Shown in pieces: positions 8,070-17,575 of a stretch of DNA of 64,000 bases. The notes beneath the pieces were generated by a model that searched no databases, had not been told where the DNA came from, and saw nothing but the letters and a program-made list of their open reading frames with translations. Every line of letters starts with the position of its first letter. The first letter of the stretch is position 1. The DNA is from Nesterenkonia lacusekhoensis (GTDB lineage: Bacteria > Actinomycetota > Actinomycetes > Actinomycetales > Micrococcaceae), in NCBI RefSeq assembly GCF_017876395.1, contig NZ_JAGINX010000001.1, positions 682,001 through 746,000 on the forward strand. Reading direction: 5' to 3'. Made by a program: the position numbers and the translations under genes.

Positions 8070-9644
8070 TCAGCTGTTGTCCTCCTTGATCAGGTCAGCG
8101 GCACGCTCACCGATCATCATGGTGGTGATGTTGGGGTTGACCGTCACCAGCTCCGGCATGACCGAGGCATCGGCCACACGCAGGCCCTTGACGCCCTTGA
8201 CCCGCAGACGTGCGTCCAGCGGGGACATGGTGTCGTCGTCGGCGCCCATCCGGACCGAGCCGGCCGGGTGGTAGACGGTGTTGTGGGTGCGGCGGCAGTA
8301 GTCGGCGATCTCTTCGTCGGTCTGCACGTCCTTGCCCGGATAGAGCTCCTCACCGGCCCACTCAGCCATCGCCGGCTGGGAGACGATCTCGCGGGCCAGT
8401 TTGATGCCGGCCACGGCCACGCGCATGTCGTGGCCCTCCTCATCGGTGAAGTAGCGCGGGTCCACCATCGGCTTGTCCCGGTAGTCCTTGGAACGCAGAC
8501 GCACCGTGCCGCGGGACTTGGAGTGGGTGATGTTGGGGGTCAGCACAAAGGAGTTCTCGGAGGTCGGGTAGCCCTGACGCAGAGTGTGCATGTCGAAGGG
8601 CACCGAGCCGTAGTGCATCATCAGGTCCGGACGGCCCTCTTTGTCCTGCTGGCCGGTTCCCTCGAGGGTGTCGGCGAAGATGCCGATCTCCCAGAACTGG
8701 TAGCCCTCCTCGATCATGGGCTTCTCGGCGTCCCAGCCGATGACGACCTCGGGGTGGTCCTGCAGGTGCTCACCCACACCGGGGGAGTCCACGCGGGCCT
8801 CGATGCCGTGCTCGGCCAGGTGGGCCTTCGGGCCGATGCCGGAGAGCATCAGCAGCTTGGGGGAGTCGATGGCGCCCGCGGAGAGGATGATCTCCTTGTT
8901 CGCGGTGACGGTGTGAGCTTTGCCGAAGGCGTTGGCCACCACGGAGACTCCGGTGGCGCGGTCGCCGTCGAAGATCACCTCGCGCACCCAGGTGTCGGTG
9001 AGGATGCTCAGGTTCTCCCGCTCCATGATCGGGTGCAGGTAGGACACCGAGGAGGAGGAGCGGGTGCCGTCCTGCTTCCGGTTGACCTGGAAGAAGTTCG
9101 CGCCCTTGACCACGGTCTCGCCGGAGTTGAACTCCACGCGCGGGATGCCGGCCTGCTCGGCGGCGTCCAGGATAGCCACACCGCAGGGATCGTGCGGCGG
9201 GATGTTCATCAGCTCCACGGGGCCTTCCTTGCCGTGGTGCTCGCCGTCGTTCTCATTGGTCTCCAGGCGCTTGAGCAGCGGCCAGGCGTTCTCGGCGTTC
9301 CAACCGGTGGCACCCAGCTGCTCCCAGTCGTCCATGTCCTCCTTGGGAGGCCAGAAGGCGATGCAGGAGTTGTGGGAGGAACAGCCGCCCAGGACCTTCG
9401 CACGCGCGTGGCGCATGAAGGAGTTGCCCTTCTCCTGGGGCTCCACGGGATAGTCCCAGTCGTAACCGGACTCCAGCAGCTCCATCCAGCGGTTCAGCTG
9501 CAGGATGACGTCCTTGTCCTGATCGGTGGGGCCGGCCTCCAGCAGGGCCACGGTGACGCTGGGGTCCTCGGACAGGCGGGCGGCCGCAGCCGCACCGGCG
9601 GAGCCGCCGCCGACGATGACGTAGTCGTAGGTGTTCTCAGCCAA
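8070..9644 (-). CDS. betA: Choline dehydrogenase, GMC oxidoreductase
   Basis: A 524-residue FAD enzyme oxidising choline to betaine aldehyde. The FAD site is YVIVGGGSAGAAAAARLSE at residues 8-26; GMC signature 1 is GGCSSHN in VLGGCSSHNSCIAFW, and signature 2 is SAGAIDSPKLLMLSGIG. The C-terminal NPNITTMMIGERAADLI is typical of the family. It lies 40 bases downstream of betB on the same strand, so the two enzymes of glycine betaine synthesis are co-transcribed. Confidence 0.94.
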   Translation of the reverse strand: MAENTYDYVIVGGGSAGAAAAARLSEDPSVTVALLEAGPTDQDKDVILQLNRWMELLESGYDWDYPVEPQEKGNSFMRHARAKVLGGCSSHNSCIAFWPPKEDMDDWEQLGATGWNAENAWPLLKRLETNENDGEHHGKEGPVELMNIPPHDPCGVAILDAAEQAGIPRVEFNSGETVVKGANFFQVNRKQDGTRSSSSVSYLHPIMERENLSILTDTWVREVIFDGDRATGVSVVANAFGKAHTVTANKEIILSAGAIDSPKLLMLSGIGPKAHLAEHGIEARVDSPGVGEHLQDHPEVVIGWDAEKPMIEEGYQFWEIGIFADTLEGTGQQDKEGRPDLMMHYGSVPFDMHTLRQGYPTSENSFVLTPNITHSKSRGTVRLRSKDYRDKPMVDPRYFTDEEGHDMRVAVAGIKLAREIVSQPAMAEWAGEELYPGKDVQTDEEIADYCRRTHNTVYHPAGSVRMGADDDTMSPLDARLRVKGVKGLRVADASVMPELVTVNPNITTMMIGERAADLIKEDNS

Positions 9645-9684
9645 GGTTCAGATCTCCTCTGTCAGATGCTCGAAGATGCGGGTC

Positions 9685-11157
9685 TCAGTTGTCGGCGAAC
9701 CAGCCGGAGACGGCGGGCTCAGTGTTCTCGTAGACGTGCTTGGCCTCGCGGTACTCCTCGAAGCCGATGTGGCCCAGCTCGCGGCCGAAGCCGGACTGCT
9801 TGAAGCCGCCCCACTCAGCCTGCGGCAGGTAGGGGTGGTAGTCGTTGATCCAGATGGTGCCGTGGCGCAGCTTGGAGCTGACGCGGTGGGCGGTGCCGCG
9901 GTTGGAGGTCCAGACCGCGCCGGCCAAGCCGTAGTTGGTGTCGTTGGCGGTCTCGACGGCCTCCTCCTCAGTGGTGAAGGTCTCCACGGTGATGACCGGG
10001 CCGAAGCCCTCCTCCACCACCACGTGCTGGCCGCGCTCGACGTTGTCCAGCACGGTGGGGGCGTAGAAGAAGCCGTCCTTGTGCTCCTCGCCGCCGAAGT
10101 GGTGGCCGGTGCGCAGCACTGCGCCCTCGTCGATGCCCTTCTGGGTGTAGTTGTAGACCTTCTCGCGGTGTTCTGCGGAGATCAGCGGGCCGGTCTCGGC
10201 GTTCTCGTCGAAGGGTCCGCCCATGCGGATCTTCTCAGCGCGGCGGACCAGCTCGTCCACGAACTTCTCCTTGATGGACTCCTCGACGATCAGGCGGGTG
10301 CCTGCGGAGCAGACCAGGCCGGAGTCCAGGAAGCCGGCGTTGAGCGCGTTGTCCACCGCGGCGTCGAAGTCGGCGTCGGCGAAGACCACGTTGGGGTTCT
10401 TGCCGCCGAGCTCCAGGGCGACCTTCTTGATGGTCTGGGCGGCGGAGGCTGCGATCTTCCGGCCGGTGATCAGCCCACCGGTGAAGGAGACCATGTCAAC
10501 GTCCTCGTGGGAGGACAGCGGGGCGCCGGCGGTGGCGCCGGGGCCGGTGATCAGGTTGGCCACGCCGGCGGGCAGGCCGGCTTTCTCGAAGACGTCCATG
10601 ATCAGCATGCCGGTGTGCGGGGTCAGCTCGGCGGGCTTCAGGATCAGGGAGTTGCCTGCGGCAAGTGCCGGGGCGAGCTTCCAGGCGGCCTGCAGCAGTG
10701 GGAAGTTCCACGGGGTGATCAGACCGCAGACGCCGACGGGTTCGTAGACGATCTTGGAGATGACGGTGGGATCGCCGGCGTCGACGATGCGGCCGGCGTC
10801 GGAGTCGGCCAGCTTTCCGAAGTGCTTGAAGCAGCCGATGATGTCGTCCATGTCGATCTGGGCCTCGACGAACCGCTTGCCGGTGTCCAGAGCCTCGGCG
10901 CGGGCGAACTCGTCCTTGCGGTCCTCGATGGCCTTGGCCACGCGCAGCAGGAACTCGCCGCGCTCGGCGGCGGGGGTGCCGGCCCAGACGCGGGAGTCGA
11001 AGGCCTTGCGGGCGGCGGCGATGGCGTTCAGAGTGTCCTGCTCGCCGGCCTCAGAGACCACAGCGACCTCGGTGCCGTCGGCGGGGCAGATGATGGTGCG
11101 GGTCTCGCCGCTGGCGGCAGGGACCCACTGGCCGTCGATGTAGAGCGTGGCAGTCAT
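9685..11157 (-). CDS. betB: Betaine aldehyde dehydrogenase
   Basis: A 490-residue NAD(P)-dependent aldehyde dehydrogenase that makes glycine betaine. It has NFPLLQAAWKLAPALAAGN (cofactor pocket), FTGGLITGRKIA (nucleotide binding), the general base Glu in ALELGGKNP and the nucleophile Cys in GLVCSAGTR. The normal ALDH motif FTGS is FTGG here. Gene order is betB then betA; the BCCT carrier starts upstream on the same strand with 109 bases between, so a common operon is possible. Confidence 0.93.
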   Translation of the reverse strand: MTATLYIDGQWVPAASGETRTIICPADGTEVAVVSEAGEQDTLNAIAAARKAFDSRVWAGTPAAERGEFLLRVAKAIEDRKDEFARAEALDTGKRFVEAQIDMDDIIGCFKHFGKLADSDAGRIVDAGDPTVISKIVYEPVGVCGLITPWNFPLLQAAWKLAPALAAGNSLILKPAELTPHTGMLIMDVFEKAGLPAGVANLITGPGATAGAPLSSHEDVDMVSFTGGLITGRKIAASAAQTIKKVALELGGKNPNVVFADADFDAAVDNALNAGFLDSGLVCSAGTRLIVEESIKEKFVDELVRRAEKIRMGGPFDENAETGPLISAEHREKVYNYTQKGIDEGAVLRTGHHFGGEEHKDGFFYAPTVLDNVERGQHVVVEEGFGPVITVETFTTEEEAVETANDTNYGLAGAVWTSNRGTAHRVSSKLRHGTIWINDYHPYLPQAEWGGFKQSGFGRELGHIGFEEYREAKHVYENTEPAVSGWFADN

Positions 11158-11266
11158 GAGAACTCCTTGACGTCTGATGTGAGGTGAGGCGGTGCCGGAT
11201 CCAGCCTAGTCAGCGGGACCCGGCACCGTAACGGCCCGCAGGCCGGGACCTGTGCGGGGCGGGTTC

Positions 11267-13432
11267 CTACTCGTGGTTCCCGCGGGTCCGGACGTGGTCC
11301 CAGTCGTCCGGGATCGCGCCGGTGTTCAGGGTGACGGAGCCGCCGCCGTCGGCGTCGCTCATGGTCAGCACTGCGAGGTGGCGCTCATAGGCGTCCAGCA
11401 CATCGGAGATGACCTGCTCCTTGGTGTAGCCGAAGATGTCGTGGCCGGAGGATCCCGTGGCGGAGAAGACCTCCACCTGGTAGTAGGTCTCCTCGGCCGC
11501 ATACATCCGCAGAGCGAAGTTCGGCACCGAGTACTCGATCGGGTAGGCCTGGTACTTGAACATGCCCTGCTCGCCGAAGTCGACATGCAGATCGATCTGC
11601 GGGATGTCGGTCTCCGGGACCAGGCCGCGTTCGCAGTACACCGAGGCGCCCTGCTTGGCCAGCTCGGCGGCGACCTCCTCCACCGCAGGCATGGCGGTGG
11701 ACTCCATGTAGTCCGAGATCTCCTCGGCGGTGGGGTAGTGCATGTGGCGGGCCAGACGGCGCCGCCAGCGTCCGGGCGCCGCCGCACCGGCGTCGCCGAT
11801 GCGTTCGGACAGCGCGGAGGGCAGCGTGGCCTCCAGGGAGTCTGCGCTGTACTTCTCCTGCCGCAGTGCGCGCCATACGCTGATCATGAGCATGATCAGC
11901 ACCAGGGAGAGCGGAAGCCCGATGATGACCGCGGCCATCTGCAGGGAGTAGATCCCATCCAGGGCCAGCATCACCAGTGTCAGCGCGCCGATGATCACCG
12001 ACCAGACCACTCGCAGCCAGCGGGGGCCGTCTGAGGTGGCGTCCTCGGATTTGGAGGTGAAGTTGGCCAGCACCAGTGCGCCGGAATCGGCTGAGGTCAC
12101 GTAGAACAGCATCCCGACGACGACGGACACGCCGACCACGAAGGTCGCGCCCGGATACTCGGCGATCAGAGCGAAGAAGCCTGCGCCTTCGCCGTCCATA
12201 GCCTCCTCGGTGCTGAGCCCGCCGCCGATGATCTGGCTGACGGTGGCGTTGCCGAAGAAGGAGATCCACAGGGCGTTGAAGGCGAAAGGGACCAGCAGCA
12301 CGCCGATGACGAACTGGCGCAGTGTGCGGCCCCGGGAGATGCGAGCCAGGAACAGGCCGACGAACAGCGCCCAGGCCATCCACCAGGTCCAGAAGAAGAT
12401 GGTCCACCATTCCAGCCACCCCTCGTCCACGATGGGTCCTTGCGTCTCATAGGCGAAGGTCTCCATGAGCATGCCGGGGAAGCGGGCGAAGAAGTCGCCG
12501 ACGTTCTTGACCAGCGCGTTGAGCAGCTGGACGGTGTTGCCGGAGATCAGCACGTAGAGCATCAGCAGGATGGCGGCGATCACGTTGAGTTCGGCCAGAC
12601 GGCGGATCCCCTTCTCCACGCCGGAGACGGTGGAGATGGTGACCACGACGACGGCGAGCACGATCAGCCCCGCCTGGACAGTCAGTCCGGCTTCCCACCC
12701 GAACATGAGGTTCAGGCCGAAGGAGAGGAAGACTACGCCGATGCCGAGGCTGGTGGCGATGCCGAAGATGGTGCCCAGCACGGCGGCGATCTCGATGGAG
12801 TCGCCGGTGGCGCCGCGGGCCCGCTTGCCGATGATCGGGTAGAGGGCGCTGCGGATGCTCAGCGGCAGGTGGTAGCGGTAGGCGAACAGGCCGAAGGCCA
12901 TACCGGTCAGGGCGTACATGGCCCAGCCGGGGATGCCGTAGTGGAACATCGTCCACAGTGCGGCCTCTTCCGCAGCGGCCAGCGACTCGGGCTCGATGTC
13001 CGCGCCGGGGCCGACGAAGTAGTTGGTGGCCGGGCCGATGACCGAGAAGAACATGAGGTCCACGCCGATGCCGGCGGCGAAGAGCATGGAGGCCCAGGTG
13101 AAGAGGCTGAACTTCGGCTTGGAGTGGTCCGGGCCGAGCTTGGTCCTGCCCACTCGGGTGCAGGCCACCACCAGGACGAAGACCACGATGATCGCGGCGG
13201 TGAGGATGAAGTACCAACCCAGGCGGGTGCTGAGCCAGTTGAAGGTGGTCTCCAGCGTGTTGTAGGCGGTCTCCGGCTGGATGGCCGCCCAGAGGGTGAA
13301 CAGCGTGATGGCTGCGGCGGAGACGATGAAGACCGGCCAGTTGACCTTGGAGACGCCCGGGGTGTTCCGGCGGCTCGTCGTTGGGGGAGTCTCCTTCTCA
13401 GGCGACTGCGAGTGATCCGTGGCGGATGCCAT
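11267..13432 (-). CDS. BCCT family transporter, BetT-like with long C-terminal domain
   Basis: A choline/betaine uptake carrier of 721 residues. Twelve hydrophobic segments are followed by about 190 soluble residues, a length and tail pattern like the choline transporter BetT. The helix-8 signature WTIFFWTWWMAW and ARISRGRTLRQF are clear. The start at 13432 is chosen because GAGGAAGGA lies 10 bases upstream; the ATG at 13459 would place that site inside the gene. It is read in the direction of betB-betA, which makes choline the likely substrate. Confidence 0.9.
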   Translation of the reverse strand: MASATDHSQSPEKETPPTTSRRNTPGVSKVNWPVFIVSAAAITLFTLWAAIQPETAYNTLETTFNWLSTRLGWYFILTAAIIVVFVLVVACTRVGRTKLGPDHSKPKFSLFTWASMLFAAGIGVDLMFFSVIGPATNYFVGPGADIEPESLAAAEEAALWTMFHYGIPGWAMYALTGMAFGLFAYRYHLPLSIRSALYPIIGKRARGATGDSIEIAAVLGTIFGIATSLGIGVVFLSFGLNLMFGWEAGLTVQAGLIVLAVVVVTISTVSGVEKGIRRLAELNVIAAILLMLYVLISGNTVQLLNALVKNVGDFFARFPGMLMETFAYETQGPIVDEGWLEWWTIFFWTWWMAWALFVGLFLARISRGRTLRQFVIGVLLVPFAFNALWISFFGNATVSQIIGGGLSTEEAMDGEGAGFFALIAEYPGATFVVGVSVVVGMLFYVTSADSGALVLANFTSKSEDATSDGPRWLRVVWSVIIGALTLVMLALDGIYSLQMAAVIIGLPLSLVLIMLMISVWRALRQEKYSADSLEATLPSALSERIGDAGAAAPGRWRRRLARHMHYPTAEEISDYMESTAMPAVEEVAAELAKQGASVYCERGLVPETDIPQIDLHVDFGEQGMFKYQAYPIEYSVPNFALRMYAAEETYYQVEVFSATGSSGHDIFGYTKEQVISDVLDAYERHLAVLTMSDADGGGSVTLNTGAIPDDWDHVRTRGNHE

Positions 13433-13618
13433 GAAGTGGTGTTCCTTCCTCAGTGTCATGACCTAGCGATGTGATGCAAGCCCTTAATGTTTCGAACCTG
13501 CACGAGCATAGTCAGAAAAAGACAGAAAGTGGAGTCTTGGTGCACCGGGGTCGGTCATGTGGGTGCGCTGGGGCACCAGCTCGCTTCCCCTGTGCTGGGC
13601 GCGATAGGTTAGGTGATC

Positions 13619-14698
13619 GTGGCACTGACTATCGGAATCGTAGGACTCCCCAATGTGGGCAAGTCCACACTCTTCAACGCACTGACCCGCCAGACGATCC
13701 TGGCTGCGAACTACCCGTTCGCCACCATCGAACCCAATGTGGGTGTGGTGAATCTGCCCGACGAGCGGCTGGGCCGGCTGGCTGAGATCTTCAGCTCCGA
13801 GCGCATCCTGCCGGCCACGGTGTCCTTCGTGGACATCGCCGGCATCGTCAAAGGCGCCTCTGAGGGGGAGGGGCTGGGCAACCAGTTCCTGGCCAACATC
13901 CGTGAGGCTCACGCGATCGCTCAGGTGGTGCGCGTCTTCGAGGACGACAACGTCATCCACGTGGACGGCAAGGTGGATCCGACCAGTGACATGGGCACCA
14001 TCAACACCGAGCTGATCCTGGCCGATATGCAGACCCTGGAGAATGCGATCCCCAAGCTGGAGAAGCAGGTCAAGGGCAAGAAGGCCGAGCAGTCCACGCT
14101 GGACGCGTACCTGGAGGCCCAGAAGGTCCTTGAGGACGGCCGGACGATCTTCTCGGCCAAGGCGTCTCTGGACATGGATGAGCTCAAGCAGCTCTCCCTG
14201 CTGACCGCCAAGCCCTTCATCTACGTGTTCAACGCCGATGAGGGCGTGCTGGGCTCGGAGGAGAAGCAGGCCGAGCTGGCGGCGTCGGTGGCTCCTGCTC
14301 AGGCGGTCTTCCTGGACGCGAAGTTCGAGTCCGAGCTGGTCGACATGTCCGAGGAGGAGGCTGCCGAAATGCTCGAGATGAACGGGCAGGAGGAGTCCGG
14401 CCTGGATCAGCTGGCCCGGGTCGGCTTCGAGACCCTCGGGCTGCAGACCTACCTCACAGCGGGTCCCAAGGAGGCCCGCGCCTGGACCATCAACCAGGGC
14501 GATACTGCCCCCGAGGCCGCCGGAGTCATCCACACTGACTTCCAGAAGGGATTCATCAAGGCTGAGATCGTCAGCTTCGATGACCTCATCTCCGCCGGAA
14601 CCATGGCTGAGGCCAAGGCCGCCGGCAAGGTCCGCATGGAGGGCAAGGAGTACGTCATGAAGGACGGCGACGTGGTGGAATTTCGTTTCGCCGTATAA
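13619..14698 (+). CDS. ychF: Obg-like GTPase/ATPase YchF
   Basis: A ribosome-associated P-loop protein of about 360 residues that prefers ATP in most species. [20 protein letters not shown] gives the start (GTG at 13619) and the Walker [23 protein letters not shown] is the switch and G3 region; NADEG is the altered G4; the TGS domain closes with [15 protein letters not shown]. The last nine codons use GAA, TTT and CGT, which are rare in the rest of this gene. Partial copies of this 3' end recur downstream six times, so the ychF end acts as an attachment site (see repeats). The gene itself is intact. Confidence 0.95.
   Translation: MALTIGIVGLPNVGKSTLFNALTRQTILAANYPFATIEPNVGVVNLPDERLGRLAEIFSSERILPATVSFVDIAGIVKGASEGEGLGNQFLANIREAHAIAQVVRVFEDDNVIHVDGKVDPTSDMGTINTELILADMQTLENAIPKLEKQVKGKKAEQSTLDAYLEAQKVLEDGRTIFSAKASLDMDELKQLSLLTAKPFIYVFNADEGVLGSEEKQAELAASVAPAQAVFLDAKFESELVDMSEEEAAEMLEMNGQEESGLDQLARVGFETLGLQTYLTAGPKEARAWTINQGDTAPEAAGVIHTDFQKGFIKAEIVSFDDLISAGTMAEAKAAGKVRMEGKEYVMKDGDVVEFRFAV
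14672..14698 (+). repeat. ychF 3' end, repeat copy 0 (putative attB/attL)
   Basis: Codes for VVEFRFAV and the TAA stop of ychF. It is the reference for the downstream direct repeats, which all read (N/S)(A)VE(F/W)RF(N/A)(V/L) plus a stop in one frame. Confidence 0.7.
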
Positions 14699-14737
14699 CC
14701 TCTCGCGTCGATTGAGCGGTCTGACCTGCCGATGCGA

Positions 14738-14776
14738 TGACCAAAATAGGTCAGCAGTCACTGTATAGTTCAGTGC
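14738..14776 (+). promoter_or_regulatory. Promoter/operator of the cmtR-ctpG operon
   Basis: An inverted repeat TGACC-(6)-GGTCA lies at 14738-14753, and a second, CACTG-(7)-CAGTG, spans 14759-14775 around a -10 like TATAGT (14765-14770). The ATG of the regulator is at 14777, so the transcript is probably leaderless. An ArsR-type sensor binding over its own -10 is the usual arrangement; which repeat is bound is not shown. Confidence 0.5.
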
Positions 14777-15136
14777 ATGCTGACCATTGCTTCACGCCTC
14801 GACGTCATGTACCGGCTCGGCCGAGCCATGGCGGACCCGACGCGATCCCGGATCCTGATGACCCTGCTCGACGGCCCGAGCTATCCGGCGGTGCTGTCGC
14901 GCGAGCTGGAGCTGACCCGGTCGAACGTGTCGAACCACCTGACCTGTCTGCGCGACTGTGGCATCGTGGCCGCCGAGCCCGAGGGACGGCAGACGCGCTA
15001 CGAGATCGCCCACCCGCACCTCGCTGCGGCGCTCACGGCGCTCGTGGATGTGACGCTGGCCGTCGACGAGCACGCGCCATGCGTTGATGACCAGTGCCCG
15101 GTGCCGGGCTGCTGCGGGACGGGGGCAGGCGCATGA
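14777..15136 (+). CDS. cmtR: ArsR/SmtB-family metal sensor, CmtR type (Cd/Pb)
   Basis: A 119-residue winged-helix repressor. The recognition helix is LTRSNVSNHLTCLRDCG. Cys57, Cys61 and Cys102 fall at exactly the positions of the three Cd(II)/Pb(II) ligands of Mycobacterium tuberculosis CmtR (known), which strongly supports the metal specificity. The C-terminal tail adds further cysteines (CVDDQCPVPGCCG). The stop overlaps the ATPase start by ATGA. It is the first gene in the cassette placed directly after the ychF end. Confidence 0.88.
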   Translation: MLTIASRLDVMYRLGRAMADPTRSRILMTLLDGPSYPAVLSRELELTRSNVSNHLTCLRDCGIVAAEPEGRQTRYEIAHPHLAAALTALVDVTLAVDEHAPCVDDQCPVPGCCGTGAGA

Positions 15137-17046
15137 GCGCGGCGTGCGGCTGCGACGAGCCCGAGACCACGGTCGGCGAAGCAGTTGAGGAGGTGCAGGA
15201 GCGACCCTGGTGGCGGGACCGCGGGATCATGGTCCCGGTCCTCTCCGGCGTCGCTTTCCTGACCGGTCTCGTCCTGGAGTGGTCCGGGCTCGAGATCCTG
15301 GCGCTGGTGCTGTTCTGGCTCGGTCTGCTGCTGGGAGCGTCGACGTTCACCCCGGGCGCGATCCGCAAACTGTTCAAGCGCAAGCTCGGCATCAGCCTGC
15401 TGATGACGATCAGCGCCATTGGCGCGGTGATCCTCGGCTCCGTCGAGGAGGCCGCGGCCCTGGCGTTCCTGTACTCGATCGCTGAGGCGCTGGAGGACAA
15501 GGCGATGGACCGCGCCCGCGGCGGGCTCCGGGCGCTGCTCAAGCTCGTCCCTGAGACAGCGACCATCCGCCGCGACGGCGCGACGGTCGAGGTCGCCGCG
15601 AAAGACCTCCAGGTGGGCCAGCTGATGCTGGTGCGGCCGGGCGAACGGATCGCGACCGACGGCGTTGTGGTCACGGGTCGTTCGAGTTTGGATACGTCTG
15701 CGATCACTGGAGAGTCGATCCCGGTCGAGGTCGAGCTGGGAGATGCAGTCTCGGCCGGTGCAATCAACTCCGCCGGCGCGCTGGAAGTCGAGACGACCGC
15801 GGCGGGCACCGACAACTCGCTGACCACGATCGTGGAGCTCGTTGAACAGGCGCAGGCCGAGAAGGGAGACCGCGCCCGCCTCGCCGACCGCATCGCCCGA
15901 CCCCTCGTCCCTGGTGTGCTCGTCCTCGCCGTCCTGGTGGCGCTGATCGGTTCGCTGTTCGGCGACCCCGAGCTGTGGGTCACTCGCGCCCTGGTCGTCC
16001 TCGTGGCGGCGTCGCCGTGCGCGCTGGCGATCTCCGTGCCGCTGACCGTGGTCGCCGCGATCGGCTCGGCGAGCAAGTTCGGCGTGATCATCAAGTCCGG
16101 TGCCGCGTTCGAGCGCTTCGGCGTGATCCGCCACGTCGCCGTCGACAAGACCGGCACCCTCACCCGAAACGAGCCCGTCGTCACCGCCGTTCTCACCGCC
16201 GACGGGACCACCGAGGCGCAGGCGCTGGCGTGGGCGGCCGCGCTGGAGCAACACAGCACCCACCCGCTCGCGGCCGCGATCACCGCCGCCGCGCCGGGGG
16301 CCTCAGTAGCCGATGCCGTGACCGAGCAGGCCGGGCACGGCATCGAGGGCAAGCTCGACGGCGCGCGGATCACGGTCGGCAGCCCCCGCTGGCTGGACGC
16401 CGGGACGCTCGGCGACCGGGTCTCAGGGCTGGAGGAGCAGGGCATGACGGTCGTCATCGTGCACCGCGACGGCGAGCCGGTCGCTGCGATCGGCGTCCGC
16501 GACGAGCTGCGCCTGGAGGTCCCGGAGGTCGTCCGCACGCTCGCCGCGCAGTGCATCGGGGTCACGATGCTCACCGGCGACAACGCCCGCACCGCCCGCG
16601 CTCTCGCGGCGCAGGCCGGGATCGAGGACGTGCGCGCCGAGCTGCGCCCCGAGGACAAGGCCGCTGCGATCGCTGAGCTCGGCCAGCATGGTTCGGTGGC
16701 GATGATCGGCGACGGCATCAACGACGCCCCCGCCCTCGCCGCCGCGGACATCGGGATCGCGATGGGCGCGACCGGGTCGGATGCCGCGATCGAGTCGGCC
16801 GATGTCGCGTTCACCGGGCACGACTTGCGGCTGCTGCCGCGCGCGTTCGACCATGCCCGGCGCGGACGGCACATCATCAACCAGAACATCATCCTGTCGC
16901 TGCTGATCATCATCGCCCTGCTCCCGCTCGCCCTCTTCGGCGTCCTGGGACTCGCTGCCGTGGTGCTCGTGCACGAGATCGCGGAGGTCATCGTGATCCT
17001 CAATGGCTTGCGCGCGGCCCGGACCCGGAAGGAGCAGATCGTATGA
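15133..17046 (+). CDS. ctpG: Heavy-metal P1B-type ATPase, CtpG-like
   Basis: A metal efflux pump of 637 residues. DKTGTLT carries the phosphorylated Asp, TGES the actuator, GDGINDAPALAAADIG the hinge. The helix-6 metal motif is SPC (in AASPCALAISVP) rather than CPC, and the last helices hold VLVHEIAEVIVILNG. No N-terminal metal-binding domain is present, only SAACGCDEP. The start at 15133 overlaps cmtR by 4 bases; an upstream in-frame ATG would overlap cmtR by more than 40 bases. In mycobacteria CmtR controls CtpG (known), so the pair fits cadmium or lead export; the SPC motif also leaves cobalt open. Confidence 0.85.
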   Translation: MSAACGCDEPETTVGEAVEEVQERPWWRDRGIMVPVLSGVAFLTGLVLEWSGLEILALVLFWLGLLLGASTFTPGAIRKLFKRKLGISLLMTISAIGAVILGSVEEAAALAFLYSIAEALEDKAMDRARGGLRALLKLVPETATIRRDGATVEVAAKDLQVGQLMLVRPGERIATDGVVVTGRSSLDTSAITGESIPVEVELGDAVSAGAINSAGALEVETTAAGTDNSLTTIVELVEQAQAEKGDRARLADRIARPLVPGVLVLAVLVALIGSLFGDPELWVTRALVVLVAASPCALAISVPLTVVAAIGSASKFGVIIKSGAAFERFGVIRHVAVDKTGTLTRNEPVVTAVLTADGTTEAQALAWAAALEQHSTHPLAAAITAAAPGASVADAVTEQAGHGIEGKLDGARITVGSPRWLDAGTLGDRVSGLEEQGMTVVIVHRDGEPVAAIGVRDELRLEVPEVVRTLAAQCIGVTMLTGDNARTARALAAQAGIEDVRAELRPEDKAAAIAELGQHGSVAMIGDGINDAPALAAADIGIAMGATGSDAAIESADVAFTGHDLRLLPRAFDHARRGRHIINQNIILSLLIIIALLPLALFGVLGLAAVVLVHEIAEVIVILNGLRAARTRKEQIV

Positions 17047-17351
17047 AGGTCGAACTGCTGCACATCGTCGACTGCCCGAACACGGCCATCGCCGAAGCAA
17101 ACGCGCGCGCCGCGCTGGATGCCGCCGAGCTCGCGGAAGTGCCCATCGAGCTGGTAACGATCCACACCGAGACCGAAGCGGTGAACACCCGATTCGGAGG
17201 CTCGCCCACGATCCTCGTCGACGGCGTCGACCTGTTTCCGACGCAACCGGTTCGCTCGCTCGCGTGCCGGGTCTACGCGACTGAGCGCGGGTACGCCGGT
17301 GCACCGACTCCGTCTCAGATCGAGGAGGCGTTGCACGAGACCTATCGTTGA
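17043..17351 (+). CDS. Small thioredoxin-fold protein of a metal-resistance operon
   Basis: A 102-residue protein starting MKVELLHIVDCPNT, with FGGSPTILVDGVDLF (the cis-Pro region of a thioredoxin fold) in the middle. Only one Cys of the usual CxxC is present (Cys11), plus Cys79. It overlaps the ATPase by 4 bases. Similar small proteins sit beside mercury and arsenic genes in actinobacteria, often annotated as alkylmercury lyase-like or thioredoxin-like. A role in metal binding or transfer is inferred. Confidence 0.7.
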   Translation: MKVELLHIVDCPNTAIAEANARAALDAAELAEVPIELVTIHTETEAVNTRFGGSPTILVDGVDLFPTQPVRSLACRVYATERGYAGAPTPSQIEEALHETYR

Positions 17352-17411
17352 CGTCGAACGCAAGCTGTCGGTCCCGGACGCGGGGCCGAGCGCTTCACTG
17401 CACACCTCAAG

Positions 17412-17458
17412 AGGGTGGTATGTACCGGAAATCGGTGGAGTGGAGATTCGCGCTGTAG
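17412..17458 (+). repeat. ychF-end-like direct repeat, copy 1
   Basis: Reads MYRKSVEWRFAL and a TAG stop in one frame. Upstream it carries the arm AGGGTGGTATGTACCGG shared with copies 2 and 5. It ends the cmtR cassette 60 bases after the thioredoxin-like gene. Confidence 0.7.
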
Positions 17459-17575
17459 GGATTGGTCGCCGCGCGGAGCATCGTAGTGAGCGCGGGTTAG
17501 TCGGCTGACGCGCCTCGGGCAAGCAATAGCCGGAAGTGCTTCAGGAACTGTTTCTTGTAGTGGCAGGATCGAGCC

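Noticed and set aside
12440-13474. Long open frames antisense to BCCT, betA, betB and choline sulfatase
   Set aside because: They mirror the codon pattern of the real genes in high-GC DNA (His/Gly/Asp/Val-rich translations) and have no family motifs.
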